Source of the DNA: Bacteroidota bacterium
GTDB lineage: Bacteria; Bacteroidota; Bacteroidia; Chitinophagales; BACL12
NCBI GenBank assembly: GCA_016706865.1
Contig: JADJIS010000002.1
Location: 124,001-188,000, forward strand
DNA: 64,000 nt
Direction of reading: 5' to 3'
Part shown: positions 15,670 to 24,258 of the stretch, piece by piece
How positions within the stretch are numbered: the stretch's first letter is position 1
Layout of the letters: every line of letters begins with the position of its first letter
Translations under genes and position numbers: made by a program
Notes under the pieces: generated by a model
Databases searched by the model: none
The model's input: the letters and a program-made list of their open reading frames with translations, nothing else
Told to the model about the DNA's origin: nothing

Positions 15670-17541
15670 ATGAAGAAACAAATTACACTATTAGGCATTC
15701 TCCTCGCCTTTGTTATAATTGGGAAAACACAAATAACAGCTTATCCTGATACCAGTATATGTCCGGGTGATGAAGTAACTCTTGGAACTTCTCTTGTTGA
15801 CTTTTGTGGCGACTGCTACAGCTATCAGGAATTAGAATATGCTCCGGAACCTATTGGTGGTTTAGCAGTAACCATGGTGGATGATACCTATATCGGGCCT
15901 TATGATGTTGGTTTCGACTTTTGTTTCTTTGGGGAGACCTATACCGAATTTTATTTATGTTCAAATGGATGGATAAGTTTTGTGGAACCCGGAGGAAGCT
16001 GGGCAGGTAACTGGACTCCCGATGGTCCAATACCGGATGCTGCAGGCGATGTTCCCAAAACTGCAATATTTAGTCCCTGGACCGATTGGCACACCGGGTT
16101 ATGTGAAGAATGTATCCATTTTGAAAATGCAGGTGTTGCACCAAACAGAAAATTAATAATTACCTGGGATGAAGTTCCTCTCTTTTCATGCACAGACGAT
16201 ATTGGTACTTTTCAAATTATATTACGTGAAACATCCAATTTTATCGACAACCATTTTACGGATGTAATGGTTTGCCCAACTTGGGATATAGGTGTTTCAA
16301 CGCAAGGGTTACAAAACCAAAATGGCACCATTGCATTTACTGTAGAAGATAGAAACGCAACAGCCTGGGAAGCTCATGATGAATCATGGAGATGGTATAC
16401 AAGTTTAGTGGCCTGGTATGATGAAGATGGTGTTTTGATTGGAGAAGGACAAACGGTTGATGTTTCGCCCGAATTCACAGAAACATATACTGTTGTTCAA
16501 ACTCTTTGTGATGGAACTGTTTATACCGATGATGTAACAGTGGAAGTTGGTGCCGATTTTGACGTGGACCTTGTTTCAACAAATATTACCTGCGGTGGAG
16601 ATGGAGATGGCTCAGTTTCCATAACTATTACCGGAGGACTTGAACCATACACCTATGAATGGAGTACAGGTGAAACAGGAGTTACCGAATTGACTGATCT
16701 CGATGGAGGAACATATTCTGTTACCGTTACTGAAGCCGGCGGATGTCAGAGAACTTATGAATTCACTATTATAGAACCTGCAACATTAGAAGGAACTGCG
16801 GAAGATATTATTAATAATCCTTGTAATGCTTATACTGATGGATACGTGCATATAGTACCAACCGGAGGAACCATTCCATATACCTTTAGTCTTGATGGTG
16901 GAGATCCAACAATAGTAGGTGAATTCTCAGATCTACCGGCAGGCGAATACAATGTAACAATTACAGATGCAAGCGGATGCACTTTTGAGGTTCCTTTTTC
17001 TATAACCGAACCAATATTATTAACCGCTGATGCAACAGCTGATGATCAAACCATATTTGTTGGTCAAACTGCAACTATAACAGTGGAGACCAGTTTAGCA
17101 GATATCGTTACAGCAACCTGGGAGCCGGAAGTGCCATGTTTGGATGACCCTTGTTTAACAACCACAGTAGCACCTACAACAACAACAACTTATACAATAA
17201 CAGTAGTAAATTCCGAAGGATGTATAGCTGTAGATACAATAACCATATTTGTAGAATTTGTACCGGAAGTATTTTTCCCCTCCGCTTTTTCACCCAATAG
17301 TGATGGAACAAACGACTTATTCCAAAGTATCGGATATAATATTACAACCTACCACCTTAAAATATTCAATCGTTGGGGAGAAATAATATTTGAAACAGAT
17401 ACCTACGATGCATCCTCAGGCTGGGACGGAAAATTTGAAGGCGAAGAACAAGATATGGGAACCTACGTTTGGCAAGTTTCCGCAGGATTTATTAATGGCG
17501 AAGAATATATTGATTCGGGGAATTTTGTTTTGGTTAGGTAG
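15670..17541 (+). CDS. T9SS type B (gliding-motility-type CTD) secreted protein with SprB-like repeats
   Basis: The start at 15670 gives MKKQITLLGILLAFVIIG, a clear signal peptide; the frame is open further upstream but that stretch is not signal-like. The mature protein has an N-terminal region with several cysteines (about residues 25-255). Two SprB-type repeats follow: GGLEPYTYEWSTGETG... (about 300-345) and GGTIPYTFSLDGG... (about 370-420). The CTD is FFPSAFSPNSDGTNDLFQ ... LKIFNRWGEIIFE ... GTYVWQVSA, the type B T9SS sorting domain also found in gliding-motility proteins such as SprB. The product should therefore cross the outer membrane through T9SS and act at the cell surface or be released. 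The substrate is unknown. Confidence 0.9.
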   Translation: MKKQITLLGILLAFVIIGKTQITAYPDTSICPGDEVTLGTSLVDFCGDCYSYQELEYAPEPIGGLAVTMVDDTYIGPYDVGFDFCFFGETYTEFYLCSNGWISFVEPGGSWAGNWTPDGPIPDAAGDVPKTAIFSPWTDWHTGLCEECIHFENAGVAPNRKLIITWDEVPLFSCTDDIGTFQIILRETSNFIDNHFTDVMVCPTWDIGVSTQGLQNQNGTIAFTVEDRNATAWEAHDESWRWYTSLVAWYDEDGVLIGEGQTVDVSPEFTETYTVVQTLCDGTVYTDDVTVEVGADFDVDLVSTNITCGGDGDGSVSITITGGLEPYTYEWSTGETGVTELTDLDGGTYSVTVTEAGGCQRTYEFTIIEPATLEGTAEDIINNPCNAYTDGYVHIVPTGGTIPYTFSLDGGDPTIVGEFSDLPAGEYNVTITDASGCTFEVPFSITEPILLTADATADDQTIFVGQTATITVETSLADIVTATWEPEVPCLDDPCLTTTVAPTTTTTYTITVVNSEGCIAVDTITIFVEFVPEVFFPSAFSPNSDGTNDLFQSIGYNITTYHLKIFNRWGEIIFETDTYDASSGWDGKFEGEEQDMGTYVWQVSAGFINGEEYIDSGNFVLVR

Positions 17542-17647
17542 TAGTTTAAGCCAGATAACATATTAATTATTTTGTATATGCATTATTAGGATAACTATAT
17601 ACAGTAGTATGTTCAGGATATTGAGCGAGGGAGAAGTAGTGTAAGCA

Positions 17648-17813
17648 TTAGTGAGACCCTCGCTAAGAGCGAGAGCCTCACTGGCTCCAGATTAAGTAAA
17701 TCCCACCGTTTGTTTTCCTAGGTCATATGTCCTATTTCCTAGGTCAATTTTCTTTGTCCCCTTCCCTTGTCCTTTGTCAAGTCCCGTGTCCATTATCCTG
17801 TATCCTATGTCCC
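17648..17813. repeat. Left arm of a ~165-bp inverted repeat
   Basis: This segment runs from TTAGTGAGACCCTCGCT through CCCACCGTTTGTTT and CCTAGGTCATATGTC to a series of TGTCC words. It is closely matched by the reverse complement of 20488-20652. The two arms flank rpmH-rnpA-yidD-S41 protease (about 2.7 kb). The outer ends carry the dispersed GTGAG palindrome (17651-17681). Confidence 0.85.
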
Positions 17814-17835
17814 TTTTAAATTATTTGTTGACATA

Positions 17836-17867
17836 TTGTGTATTTCGTAGATAAAATTCTATCTTTG
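17836..17867 (+). promoter_or_regulatory. rpmH promoter
   Basis: TTG at 17836-17838, 21 bases, then TATCTTTG at 17860-17867 match the Bacteroidota -33/-7 pattern (TTG, ~19-21 bases, TAnnTTTG). The box lies 20 bp before the rpmH ATG. Confidence 0.6.
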
Positions 17868-17887
17868 TCCTCCCAAAATAGTTAGTG

Positions 17888-18046
17888 ATGAAAAGGACGT
17901 TTCAACCTTCTACAAGAAAGAGAAAAAATAAACATGGATTTCGTGAGCGCATGAAAACCAAAGATGGCCGCAATATTATAGCACGTCGTCGCCGCAAAGG
18001 ACGCAAAAAACTGACTGTATCTGACGAAAGAAATATCGGCAAATAA
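17888..18046 (+). CDS. rpmH: 50S ribosomal protein L34
   Basis: This 52-residue, very basic protein begins MKRTFQPSTRKRKNKHGF and contains RMKTKDGRNIIARRRRKGRK, the full L34 signature. L34 is a small 50S subunit protein close to domain I-III of 23S rRNA. rnpA follows immediately in a different frame, as in nearly all bacteria, and yidD comes after it. A good promoter lies upstream. The whole cluster sits inside a long inverted repeat. Confidence 0.97.
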   Translation: MKRTFQPSTRKRKNKHGFRERMKTKDGRNIIARRRRKGRKKLTVSDERNIGK

Positions 18047-18074
18047 CAAACAGCAGGGAGCGGAGACCTTTAAT

Positions 18075-18476
18075 CTGAACTCCATAAGCCGAGCCACTTT
18101 CAGCAAAGGGGAAAGGCTTAGCGATAAAAATATAACTGCCTCGCTTTTTAAAGCGGGGCAAAGTTTTTTACAGCACCCCTATACTGTAATTTATACCATT
18201 ACCGAACTTCCTGGCATTTCTCCTGTTCAATTATTAATTTCCGTATCAAAGAACCGCTTTCCGCGTGCAGTGGACCGAAATAAGGTAAAAAGACAGGTCC
18301 GCGAAGCATATCGGAAAAATAAAGCCGGATTATATCAAATGTTAATGGCAGAAAACAAACAACTTGCTTTGGCCATTATATATTCTTCAAAAAAAATAAC
18401 AACATTTAACGAGACGGAAAATAAAATCAAAGTAGCTTTATCCACGCTAATCAAAAAAATATCAGATAATGGATAA
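18075..18476 (+). CDS. rnpA: Ribonuclease P protein component (start codon uncertain)
   Basis: The frame encodes ATFSKGERLSDKNITASLF (from 18093), then LISVSKNRFPRAVDRNKVKRQ (18230-18290), the RNR-type signature that contacts RNase P RNA. RnpA is the protein cofactor that helps the ribozyme bind and cleave pre-tRNA leaders. The frame is open from 18015, but the first conventional start is the GTG at 18270, which would delete half of the protein, including TFSKGERL. The best candidates are CTG at 18075, preceded by GGAGCGGAG at 18056-18064, or ATA at 18084. I chose CTG 18075, giving 133 residues. It ends 26 bp before yidD. The family is certain, the exact start is not. Confidence 0.85.
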   Translation: MNSISRATFSKGERLSDKNITASLFKAGQSFLQHPYTVIYTITELPGISPVQLLISVSKNRFPRAVDRNKVKRQVREAYRKNKAGLYQMLMAENKQLALAIIYSSKKITTFNETENKIKVALSTLIKKISDNG

Positions 18477-18502
18477 AAAAACCGTTTAGTAAAATTAACC
18501 TT

Positions 18503-18715
18503 GTGGAAGAGTCAAATATCGCGTTGCAAAAAATTAAAAAATTCATAGGATGGATATTTATTTTCCCGATCAAAATATACCAATGGGTATTATCACCGTT
18601 ATTACCTAACTCCTGCAGATATACACCAACCTGCAGTCAGTATATGATAGAAGCAATTAAAAAACACGGTCCATTAAAAGGTGGTTGGTTGGGATTAAAA
18701 AGAATCGGAAGATGA
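18503..18715 (+). CDS. yidD: Membrane protein insertion efficiency factor YidD, with in-frame TGA
   Basis: This 70-residue product (GTG start) contains the amphipathic N-terminal helix and the YidD core YQWVLSPLLPNSCRYTPTCS followed by AIKKHGPLKGGWLGLKRI. YidD assists YidC-dependent membrane protein insertion. Homologues continue ...K(R)xxxCHPW(H)xGGxDPVP. Here the codon for that conserved cysteine is TGA (18713-18715). The same frame continues with HPWGGHGHDPVP and a proper TAA at 18752-18754, so one base separates this from a full 83-residue YidD. Possible explanations are a nonsense mutation, a sequencing error, or selenocysteine recoding (the TGA is followed by CAC and a short CCATG/CATGG hairpin). 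The truncated product may still work, as the tail is variable in some species. Confidence 0.85.
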   Translation: MEESNIALQKIKKFIGWIFIFPIKIYQWVLSPLLPNSCRYTPTCSQYMIEAIKKHGPLKGGWLGLKRIGR

Positions 18716-18798
18716 CACCCATGGGGAGGACATGGACATGATCCGGTTCCATAAATAAAAGATCATTTTTAAAATATAATTACAAAGAATTTATAATT

Positions 18799-20484
18799 AT
18801 GAAAAACATTAATTCATTTATTAAAACAACAAAAGGGCGATTAATTATTTCGCTTATCAGTATATCTTCTGTATTTGTTTTTACTTCTGCGGCAACAGGT
18901 GCAGATCTATTTGAGATCGGAAAAAATATCGACATATTTACTTCTGTTTATAAAGAATTAAATACTTATTATGTGGATGATATTGATCCAAATAAATTAA
19001 TGCGCACAGGTATTGATGCAATGTTGGAAAGTCTGGATCCATATACCAATTATATTTCTGAAGCAGAATTGGAAGGATATAAATTTCAAATAACAGGAAA
19101 TTATGGAGGAATAGGTGCAAGCATAAGACCTATAGATGGAAAATCCACCGTGATAGAATGTTTTAAAGGATTTGCTGCAGAAAAAGCAGGTTTATTACCG
19201 GGTGATATTATTTTGGAAATTGATGGAAAAGTTCTTGATGTTAAAAATGATGAAGCTATTAGCGAATTGTTGAGAGGTTCACCGGGAACTACAGTTAAAT
19301 TAAAAGTAAACAGACCATATGAAGATAAAACATTTGATCTTGCTGTTACAAGAGAAGATATAGATATGCCAAATGTTCCTTACTACGGATTTGCAGAACC
19401 GGGAATTGGATATATAATCTTAACTCAATTTACAGAAGATGCAGGATTAAATGTTGGCAATGCATTAAAAGAATTAAAGAAACAAGATCCTCAAATGAAA
19501 GGAGTTATTCTCGACCTCCGCGGAAATCCGGGGGGATTATTGAGAGAAGCCGTAAACGTTTCAAACATCTTTATTGATAAAGGTCTGGAGGTGTGCAGCA
19601 CACTTGGAAAGGTGAAGGAATGGGACAAAACATTTAATGCATTAAATGCTCCTATCGATAGTAAAATTCCTTTAATAATTCTTTCCAATAGCTCCTCTGC
19701 ATCCGCTTCCGAAATTGTTGCGGGAACTATACAGGATTATGACAGAGGAGTTATTCTCGGTGAAAAAAGTTATGGAAAAGGATTGGTTCAAACAACCAGA
19801 GATATTTCATTTAATACTAAATTAAAACTCACCACAGCAAAATATTATATCCCTAGCGGAAGATGTATTCAAGCCTTGGATTATACGCATAGAAATGTGG
19901 ATGGAAGTGTAGGAAAATTACCTGATTCACTTAAAACTGCATTCAAAACAAAAAGCGGAAGAACTGTTTACGACGGTGGTGGAATTGATCCTGATGTTGC
20001 TGTGGAAAGAGAATTATATAAAGATATTACTTACAGTCTCATCAGAAAAAATCTTATATTCAAATACGCAACAAAATATAAATTTGAACATCCAACTATT
20101 GCTGATGCAAAAACCTTTTCTATTTCAGAAAAAGATTATGAAGATTTTATCAGCTGGTTAAGTGATAAAGAATACGATTATGTAACAGATACAGAAAAAG
20201 ATCTTGAATATCTGGAAGCAAGCGCAAAAAATGATTCCTATTACGAATCATTACAATCAGATTTCGCTTCCCTAAAATCAAAAATTAATCACGATAAAGA
20301 AAAAGATCTCATCAAATTTAAAGAAGAGATCAAACAGGAATTAAATACAGAAATTTCATCCCGCTATTATAATGAAGACGGCAGAATAGAATCTTCTTTT
20401 AAATCTGATCAGGAAATATTAAAGGCAACTGAATTACTTAAGGATGCAAATAAATATCAGGGATTATTGTTGCCGGCTAAATAA
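18799..20484 (+). CDS. S41 family C-terminal processing protease (PDZ-containing)
   Basis: This 561-residue protein has an N-terminal membrane anchor/signal (about 13-33), then a helical segment containing ESLDPYTNYISEAE. The PDZ domain is at about residues 85-170 (GYKFQITGNYGGIGASIRPI ... GDIILEIDGK) and the S41 domain at about 195-370. The catalytic serine lies in NSSSASASEIVAGT near residue 300, and the general-base lysine in GEKSYGKGLVQT near residue 325. CtpA-type proteases cut periplasmic or lipid-anchored proteins near their C-termini. The last 170 residues form a charged helical extension common in Bacteroidota members. It is the last gene inside the long inverted repeat, 45 bp after the readthrough end of yidD. 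Confidence 0.93.
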   Translation: MKNINSFIKTTKGRLIISLISISSVFVFTSAATGADLFEIGKNIDIFTSVYKELNTYYVDDIDPNKLMRTGIDAMLESLDPYTNYISEAELEGYKFQITGNYGGIGASIRPIDGKSTVIECFKGFAAEKAGLLPGDIILEIDGKVLDVKNDEAISELLRGSPGTTVKLKVNRPYEDKTFDLAVTREDIDMPNVPYYGFAEPGIGYIILTQFTEDAGLNVGNALKELKKQDPQMKGVILDLRGNPGGLLREAVNVSNIFIDKGLEVCSTLGKVKEWDKTFNALNAPIDSKIPLIILSNSSSASASEIVAGTIQDYDRGVILGEKSYGKGLVQTTRDISFNTKLKLTTAKYYIPSGRCIQALDYTHRNVDGSVGKLPDSLKTAFKTKSGRTVYDGGGIDPDVAVERELYKDITYSLIRKNLIFKYATKYKFEHPTIADAKTFSISEKDYEDFISWLSDKEYDYVTDTEKDLEYLEASAKNDSYYESLQSDFASLKSKINHDKEKDLIKFKEEIKQELNTEISSRYYNEDGRIESSFKSDQEILKATELLKDANKYQGLLLPAK

Positions 20485-20487
20485 ATA

Positions 20488-20652
20488 GTGACACAGGAAA
20501 CGGGACACAAGACACAGGACTTGACATAGGACATGGGAAGGGGACATAGAAAATGACCTAGGAAATAAGACATATGACCTAGGGAAACAAACGGTGGGAT
20601 TTACTTAATTCGGAGCCAGTGAGGCTCTCGCTCCCAGCGAGGGTCTCACTAA
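20488..20652. repeat. Right arm of the ~165-bp inverted repeat
   Basis: This is the reverse-complement partner of 17648-17813. It starts 4 bases after the S41 protease stop, with GTGACACAGGAAACGGGACA, and ends with the dispersed palindrome at 20619-20649. By eye, shared blocks such as CCTAGGTCATATG(T) and AAACGGTGGGATTTACTTAA (given as on this strand) are nearly identical. A shorter relative of the ACACAAGACACAGGAC words occurs at 24635-24660. Confidence 0.85.
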
Positions 20653-21156
20653 CGGTAACCGCGCACCGCCACTGCCACTGCCAACTGTTTACTTTTTCAT
20701 TTCAAAGCGACTCTCCAATATTACAAACTGTGACTGCGACAGGCCCCCAACCCCATAGGGGAGCTTTCGTTTTCGTTAACATTATAATTAGATTTTCAAC
20801 TCGAAGCTACAACCACCAATGATACAACCTGCAAACTGCGACTGTGACTGCGACTGTTGACTATTTACTTTTCAACCCGAAGCGAAAATCTCTAATGTTA
20901 CTAACTGCGACTGTGACTGCGACTGTTAACTTTTTCATTTCGAAGCAATATTCTCCAATGTTACTACCTGCCCACTGTTGACTGCCCACTGTTGACTTTT
21001 TCATCCGAAGCGAAAATCCCCAATGTAACTACCTGCCCACTGCCACTGCCTACTGCTACTGCCACTTTTAACTACCACTGCCACAACCCACTCTAATGAT
21101 CCTAATCATAAAACCTTAGCACATTTTTTAATTACTTTGCATTAAATTCTATAGTT
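20653..21156. repeat. Intergenic region of quasi-periodic ACTGCGACTG words
   Basis: No gene is visible in these 504 bases. The stretch 20655-21085 is made of words such as ACTGCGACTGTGACTGCGAC and ACTGCCCACTG, alternating with a unit close to CGAAGCGAAAATCTCCAATG(T)TAC, which occurs at least four times with drift. A CCCCCAACCCCATAGGGGAG hairpin word lies at about 20745. The same units recur at 24480-24850 and, more weakly, at 1480-1690. The last 60 bases are AT-rich and probably hold the promoter of the M28 peptidase gene. Confidence 0.7.
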
Positions 21157-22818
21157 ATGCGATCTGTTATTTCCATTTTATTAATTATAATTTGTTCTCT
21201 GAGCAACATACAAAGTTTTTCACAAAACGTTAAGGAACAAGAACTTAAAGCACATGTTGTATATCTTGCCGATGATAAACTGGAAGGACGTGCAACGGGA
21301 TCGGCAGGGGAAAAACTTGCATCTGATTATATAGCGGAAGAGTTTCGTAAAATGGGGCTAAAACCAGCCGGTGATGCAAATACTTATCTTCAGGCGTTTG
21401 ATGCACATTCCGGTAAAAAACCAGGAGAGAATAATTATATTTTAGCTGAAAATAAATGGAGTGATCTTCAAATTGCTTTCCCGCATCCAATGTCGGCAAA
21501 CGGCATTGTTACTGCGCGTCTACTCGATGTTAATTTCGGAATAACTGCAGCTGTAAATAATTATGATGATTACGCTAATGTTGATGCAGGAGGCAAAATT
21601 GTTTTAGTGCAATTATCATCACCCGATGGAACACATCCACATTCAAAATATATTGAATTTAATGATGAACGAAGTAAAATTAAAAACGCAATTGCACACG
21701 GAGCGGCCGCAGTAATTTTTTATAATATTGATTCAAATTATCAATCGCCGGTTGCCGATTACAGGAGAAATACTGCTGCGGAAAATATTCCTGTTTATTA
21801 CGTGGAAAATTCGGTGGTGAATGCACTTAAAAACTATAAAGGGTCAATTACAATATCTGTTGAATTATTGGAACAAATAAGAACAGGGCATAACATTGCA
21901 GGATTTATCGACAATAAAGCAACCAGTACTGTAATAATTGGAGCACATTACGATCACCTCGGACACGGAGAAATAGAAGGCTCACTTTACAGAGGAGAAC
22001 CAGCCATACATAACGGTGCTGACGATAATGCCAGTGGCGTGAGTCTTATTATTGAATTGGCAGAAAAATTAAAATCCTCAAACCTGAAAAACAATAATTA
22101 TTTGATAATTGCATTCAGTGGCGAAGAAATGGGTTTATTCGGAAGTAAGGCATATGTAAATTCAGATGCTATGAAAAATTATACCCCTAATTACATGCTC
22201 AATTTTGATATGGTGGGGAGATTGGACAGCACTAAAACAATTATTATTAACGGTGTAGGTTCTTCAACTAATTTTTCGGTATTAAAAAATATCAATGAAT
22301 CAGATATTAAAATTGTTACCACAGAATCAGGTATAGGACCAAGCGATCAAACATCTTTTTATTTAAAGGATATTCCGGTTTTACATTTCTTTACCGGTTC
22401 ACATAGCGATTATCATAAACCGGGCGATGATGCTGATAAGGTTAATTATTCGGGAATAAAAAATATTTTAGATTATACTTATGTATTAATTGATTCCCTA
22501 AATTCGTTAGGGAAAATAAACTTTACCAAAACCAAGGAAGACAATAACGATAACACTCCACGATTTACTGTAACAATGGGAGTAATTCCGGATTATGTTT
22601 ATTCGGGAAAAGGTATGCGGATAGATGGAGTAAGTGATGGAAAACCCGCTCAAAAAGCAGGTATAATGGCGGGGGATATCGTACTTAAATTGGGAGAATA
22701 CGAAATAGTGGATATGATGGCTTATATGCAGGCTTTAGGTAAATTAAAAAAGGGTGATAAAACAGTGGTTGTTATTTTGAGAAATGAAACTCAAATGGAA
22801 CTACCAATACAATTTTAA
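21157..22818 (+). CDS. M28 family zinc aminopeptidase with PA and PDZ domains
   Basis: This 553-residue protein has a signal peptide (about 1-22, ending QSFSQN). A protease-associated insertion occupies about 125-235 and the M28 catalytic domain about 235-450. Zinc and catalytic residues are visible in GAHYDHLGHG (His), GADDNASGVS (bridging Asp), FSGEEMGLFGS (Glu-Glu, general base and ligand), NFDMVGRLD (Asp) and GSHSDYHKPGDD (His). A C-terminal PDZ domain (about 465-550, DYVYSGKGMRIDGVSDGKPA) may position substrates. Such enzymes remove N-terminal residues from peptides in the periplasm or outside the cell. The gene abuts tsaB (TAA immediately followed by ATG), so they may be cotranscribed even though their functions differ. 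Confidence 0.93.
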   Translation: MRSVISILLIIICSLSNIQSFSQNVKEQELKAHVVYLADDKLEGRATGSAGEKLASDYIAEEFRKMGLKPAGDANTYLQAFDAHSGKKPGENNYILAENKWSDLQIAFPHPMSANGIVTARLLDVNFGITAAVNNYDDYANVDAGGKIVLVQLSSPDGTHPHSKYIEFNDERSKIKNAIAHGAAAVIFYNIDSNYQSPVADYRRNTAAENIPVYYVENSVVNALKNYKGSITISVELLEQIRTGHNIAGFIDNKATSTVIIGAHYDHLGHGEIEGSLYRGEPAIHNGADDNASGVSLIIELAEKLKSSNLKNNNYLIIAFSGEEMGLFGSKAYVNSDAMKNYTPNYMLNFDMVGRLDSTKTIIINGVGSSTNFSVLKNINESDIKIVTTESGIGPSDQTSFYLKDIPVLHFFTGSHSDYHKPGDDADKVNYSGIKNILDYTYVLIDSLNSLGKINFTKTKEDNNDNTPRFTVTMGVIPDYVYSGKGMRIDGVSDGKPAQKAGIMAGDIVLKLGEYEIVDMMAYMQALGKLKKGDKTVVVILRNETQMELPIQF

Positions 22819-23493
22819 ATGGCACTTCTGCTCAACATAGAAACATCGGTTCCCATTTGCAGCGTAAGTATAGCAAATGACGGAATTTGTTTGGCTGAAA
22901 GCAGAAGTGATACAGCTAATGATCATATCGCCCAACTCACCTCACTTATAATTGAAACGTTAAAAAAAACAGGAAATAAACTTAAAGACCTGGATGCCAT
23001 TGCCGTAAGTTGCGGTCCGGGTTCCTATACGGGGTTGAGAATTGGCGTATCAACAGCAAAAGGTATGTGCCACGCCATAAACAAACCACTGATCGCTGTA
23101 AATACCCTCAGGAGTATGGTGGAGCCGCTTTTAAGCGTTTACAAACAGTCTGATACACTCTTTTGTCCCTTAATTGATGCCCGGCGCCTGGAAGTATATA
23201 CTGCCATCTACAACCGGATTGGAGAAACTATTATGCCCCCTCAGCCCTTACTATTTGAAGAAACAGGGTATTCGGAGTTCTTAAACCAGGCAAAAGTAAT
23301 CTTCTTCGGAAGTGGTTTAGACAAGGGAAAACCCTTCTTACAGCATCAAAATGCCGTTTTTCACGATGATCATGAACAAATTTCTTCCAATTTGTCTGCT
23401 CTTTCCTTTGCCAGATACCAAAATGAAGAATTCGAAGACCTCGCCTATTTCGAGCCGGAATACATTAAGGAATTCTACAGCACAAAAAAATAA
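22819..23493 (+). CDS. tsaB: tRNA threonylcarbamoyladenosine biosynthesis protein TsaB
   Basis: This 224-residue protein starts LLLNIETSVPICSVSIAND and carries AVSCGPGSYTGLRIGVSTAKG, the YeaZ/TsaB signature of the ASKHA fold. TsaB scaffolds TsaD and TsaE in the complex that transfers threonylcarbamoyl to A37 of tRNAs reading ANN codons. The C-terminal half is shorter and more divergent, as is usual in Bacteroidota. The ATG directly follows the stop of the M28 peptidase gene. tsaD and tsaE are not in the window. Confidence 0.93.
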   Translation: MALLLNIETSVPICSVSIANDGICLAESRSDTANDHIAQLTSLIIETLKKTGNKLKDLDAIAVSCGPGSYTGLRIGVSTAKGMCHAINKPLIAVNTLRSMVEPLLSVYKQSDTLFCPLIDARRLEVYTAIYNRIGETIMPPQPLLFEETGYSEFLNQAKVIFFGSGLDKGKPFLQHQNAVFHDDHEQISSNLSALSFARYQNEEFEDLAYFEPEYIKEFYSTKK

Positions 23494-23593
23494 TTCAAAC
23501 TAGCTGCACATATATTTTGTTTTTAACATTATGCGGAGTATATTTGATTATCAGTCAGCCTCGTGGGGTAGATTAACTGCTTAAAAAGTATTT

Positions 23594-23932
23594 ATGCCCG
23601 CAACACATGCCATTAAAATATTGAACTCCGATATTAACGGAGAAATTAAACTGGATTACAACAACCTGAAAAAAACAGTGCTTGTGATCAGGTCCGTAGA
23701 CCATAAACTCAGACAGCAAATAATTAAAATGCTGACTGAATCTCCGAAATTAACTGTCTCCGAAATTTATTTAAAATTGCGAATTGAACAATCAATTGCC
23801 TCCCAACATTTGGCATTATTAAGAAGAAGCGGAGTGGTTCAAACTAAAAGAAGTGGAAAATTTATTTATTATACCTTAAATCAGGAGCGACTGGAAGAAA
23901 TATCTCAACTCATTAAAGAACTAGCAAAATAA
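23594..23932 (+). CDS. ArsR-like winged-helix regulator (copy 1)
   Basis: This 112-residue protein is a winged-helix DNA-binding domain: helix RQQIIKMLTESPKLTVSEIY, recognition region SIASQHLALLRRSGVVQTKR and wing SGKFIYYTLN. This is the ArsR/HTH_20 fold. The metal-binding ELCVCDL motif of the metal sensors is absent, so the signal is unlikely to be arsenic or a similar metal bound at that site. A second, clearly related gene begins 5 bp downstream. The pair may form a heterodimer or control an unlinked target. The sequence just upstream (23500-23593) is AT-rich and could hold its own operator. Confidence 0.8.
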   Translation: MPATHAIKILNSDINGEIKLDYNNLKKTVLVIRSVDHKLRQQIIKMLTESPKLTVSEIYLKLRIEQSIASQHLALLRRSGVVQTKRSGKFIYYTLNQERLEEISQLIKELAK

Positions 23933-23937
23933 CTTCT

Positions 23938-24258
23938 ATGGGACGAGCAATTTTATATGTATTTGATAATGTTGAAAATAGCGAACTACATTCAGCTGCC
24001 ATAATTTTACGTGCAATAGCACATCCCTTAAGATTAAAAATGATGGCATTTATAGATAAAAATAAATCCATCACCGTAAATAAAATTTTCACCAGTCTCA
24101 ATCTCGATCAATCCATTGCCTCCCAACAACTCAACATCCTCCGCACCGCAAATCTCGTTAAAACAAAAAGAGAAGGTAAATACATTTACTATTCTTTAAA
24201 CTACGATAATATTGAACGGGTGAATGGGTTGATAGAGAAGTTTAGAGGGAAAGCATGA
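23938..24258 (+). CDS. ArsR-like winged-helix regulator (copy 2)
   Basis: This 106-residue paralogue of the preceding gene shares the core QSIASQ(H/Q)L..LR...(V/L)V(Q/K)TKR.GK(F/Y)IYY(T/S)LN. It has the IAHPLRLKMMAFI helix typical of ArsR-type dimerisation/HTH proteins. Again no metal-binding cysteine pair is visible. It starts 5 bp after copy 1, so the two are surely cotranscribed. Tandem duplication and divergence is the simplest origin. Confidence 0.8.
   Translation: MGRAILYVFDNVENSELHSAAIILRAIAHPLRLKMMAFIDKNKSITVNKIFTSLNLDQSIASQQLNILRTANLVKTKREGKYIYYSLNYDNIERVNGLIEKFRGKA

Noticed and set aside
18938..19120. Minus-strand open frames within coding genes
   Set aside because: These lie inside confirmed plus-strand genes (here the S41 protease) and encode no conserved motif.
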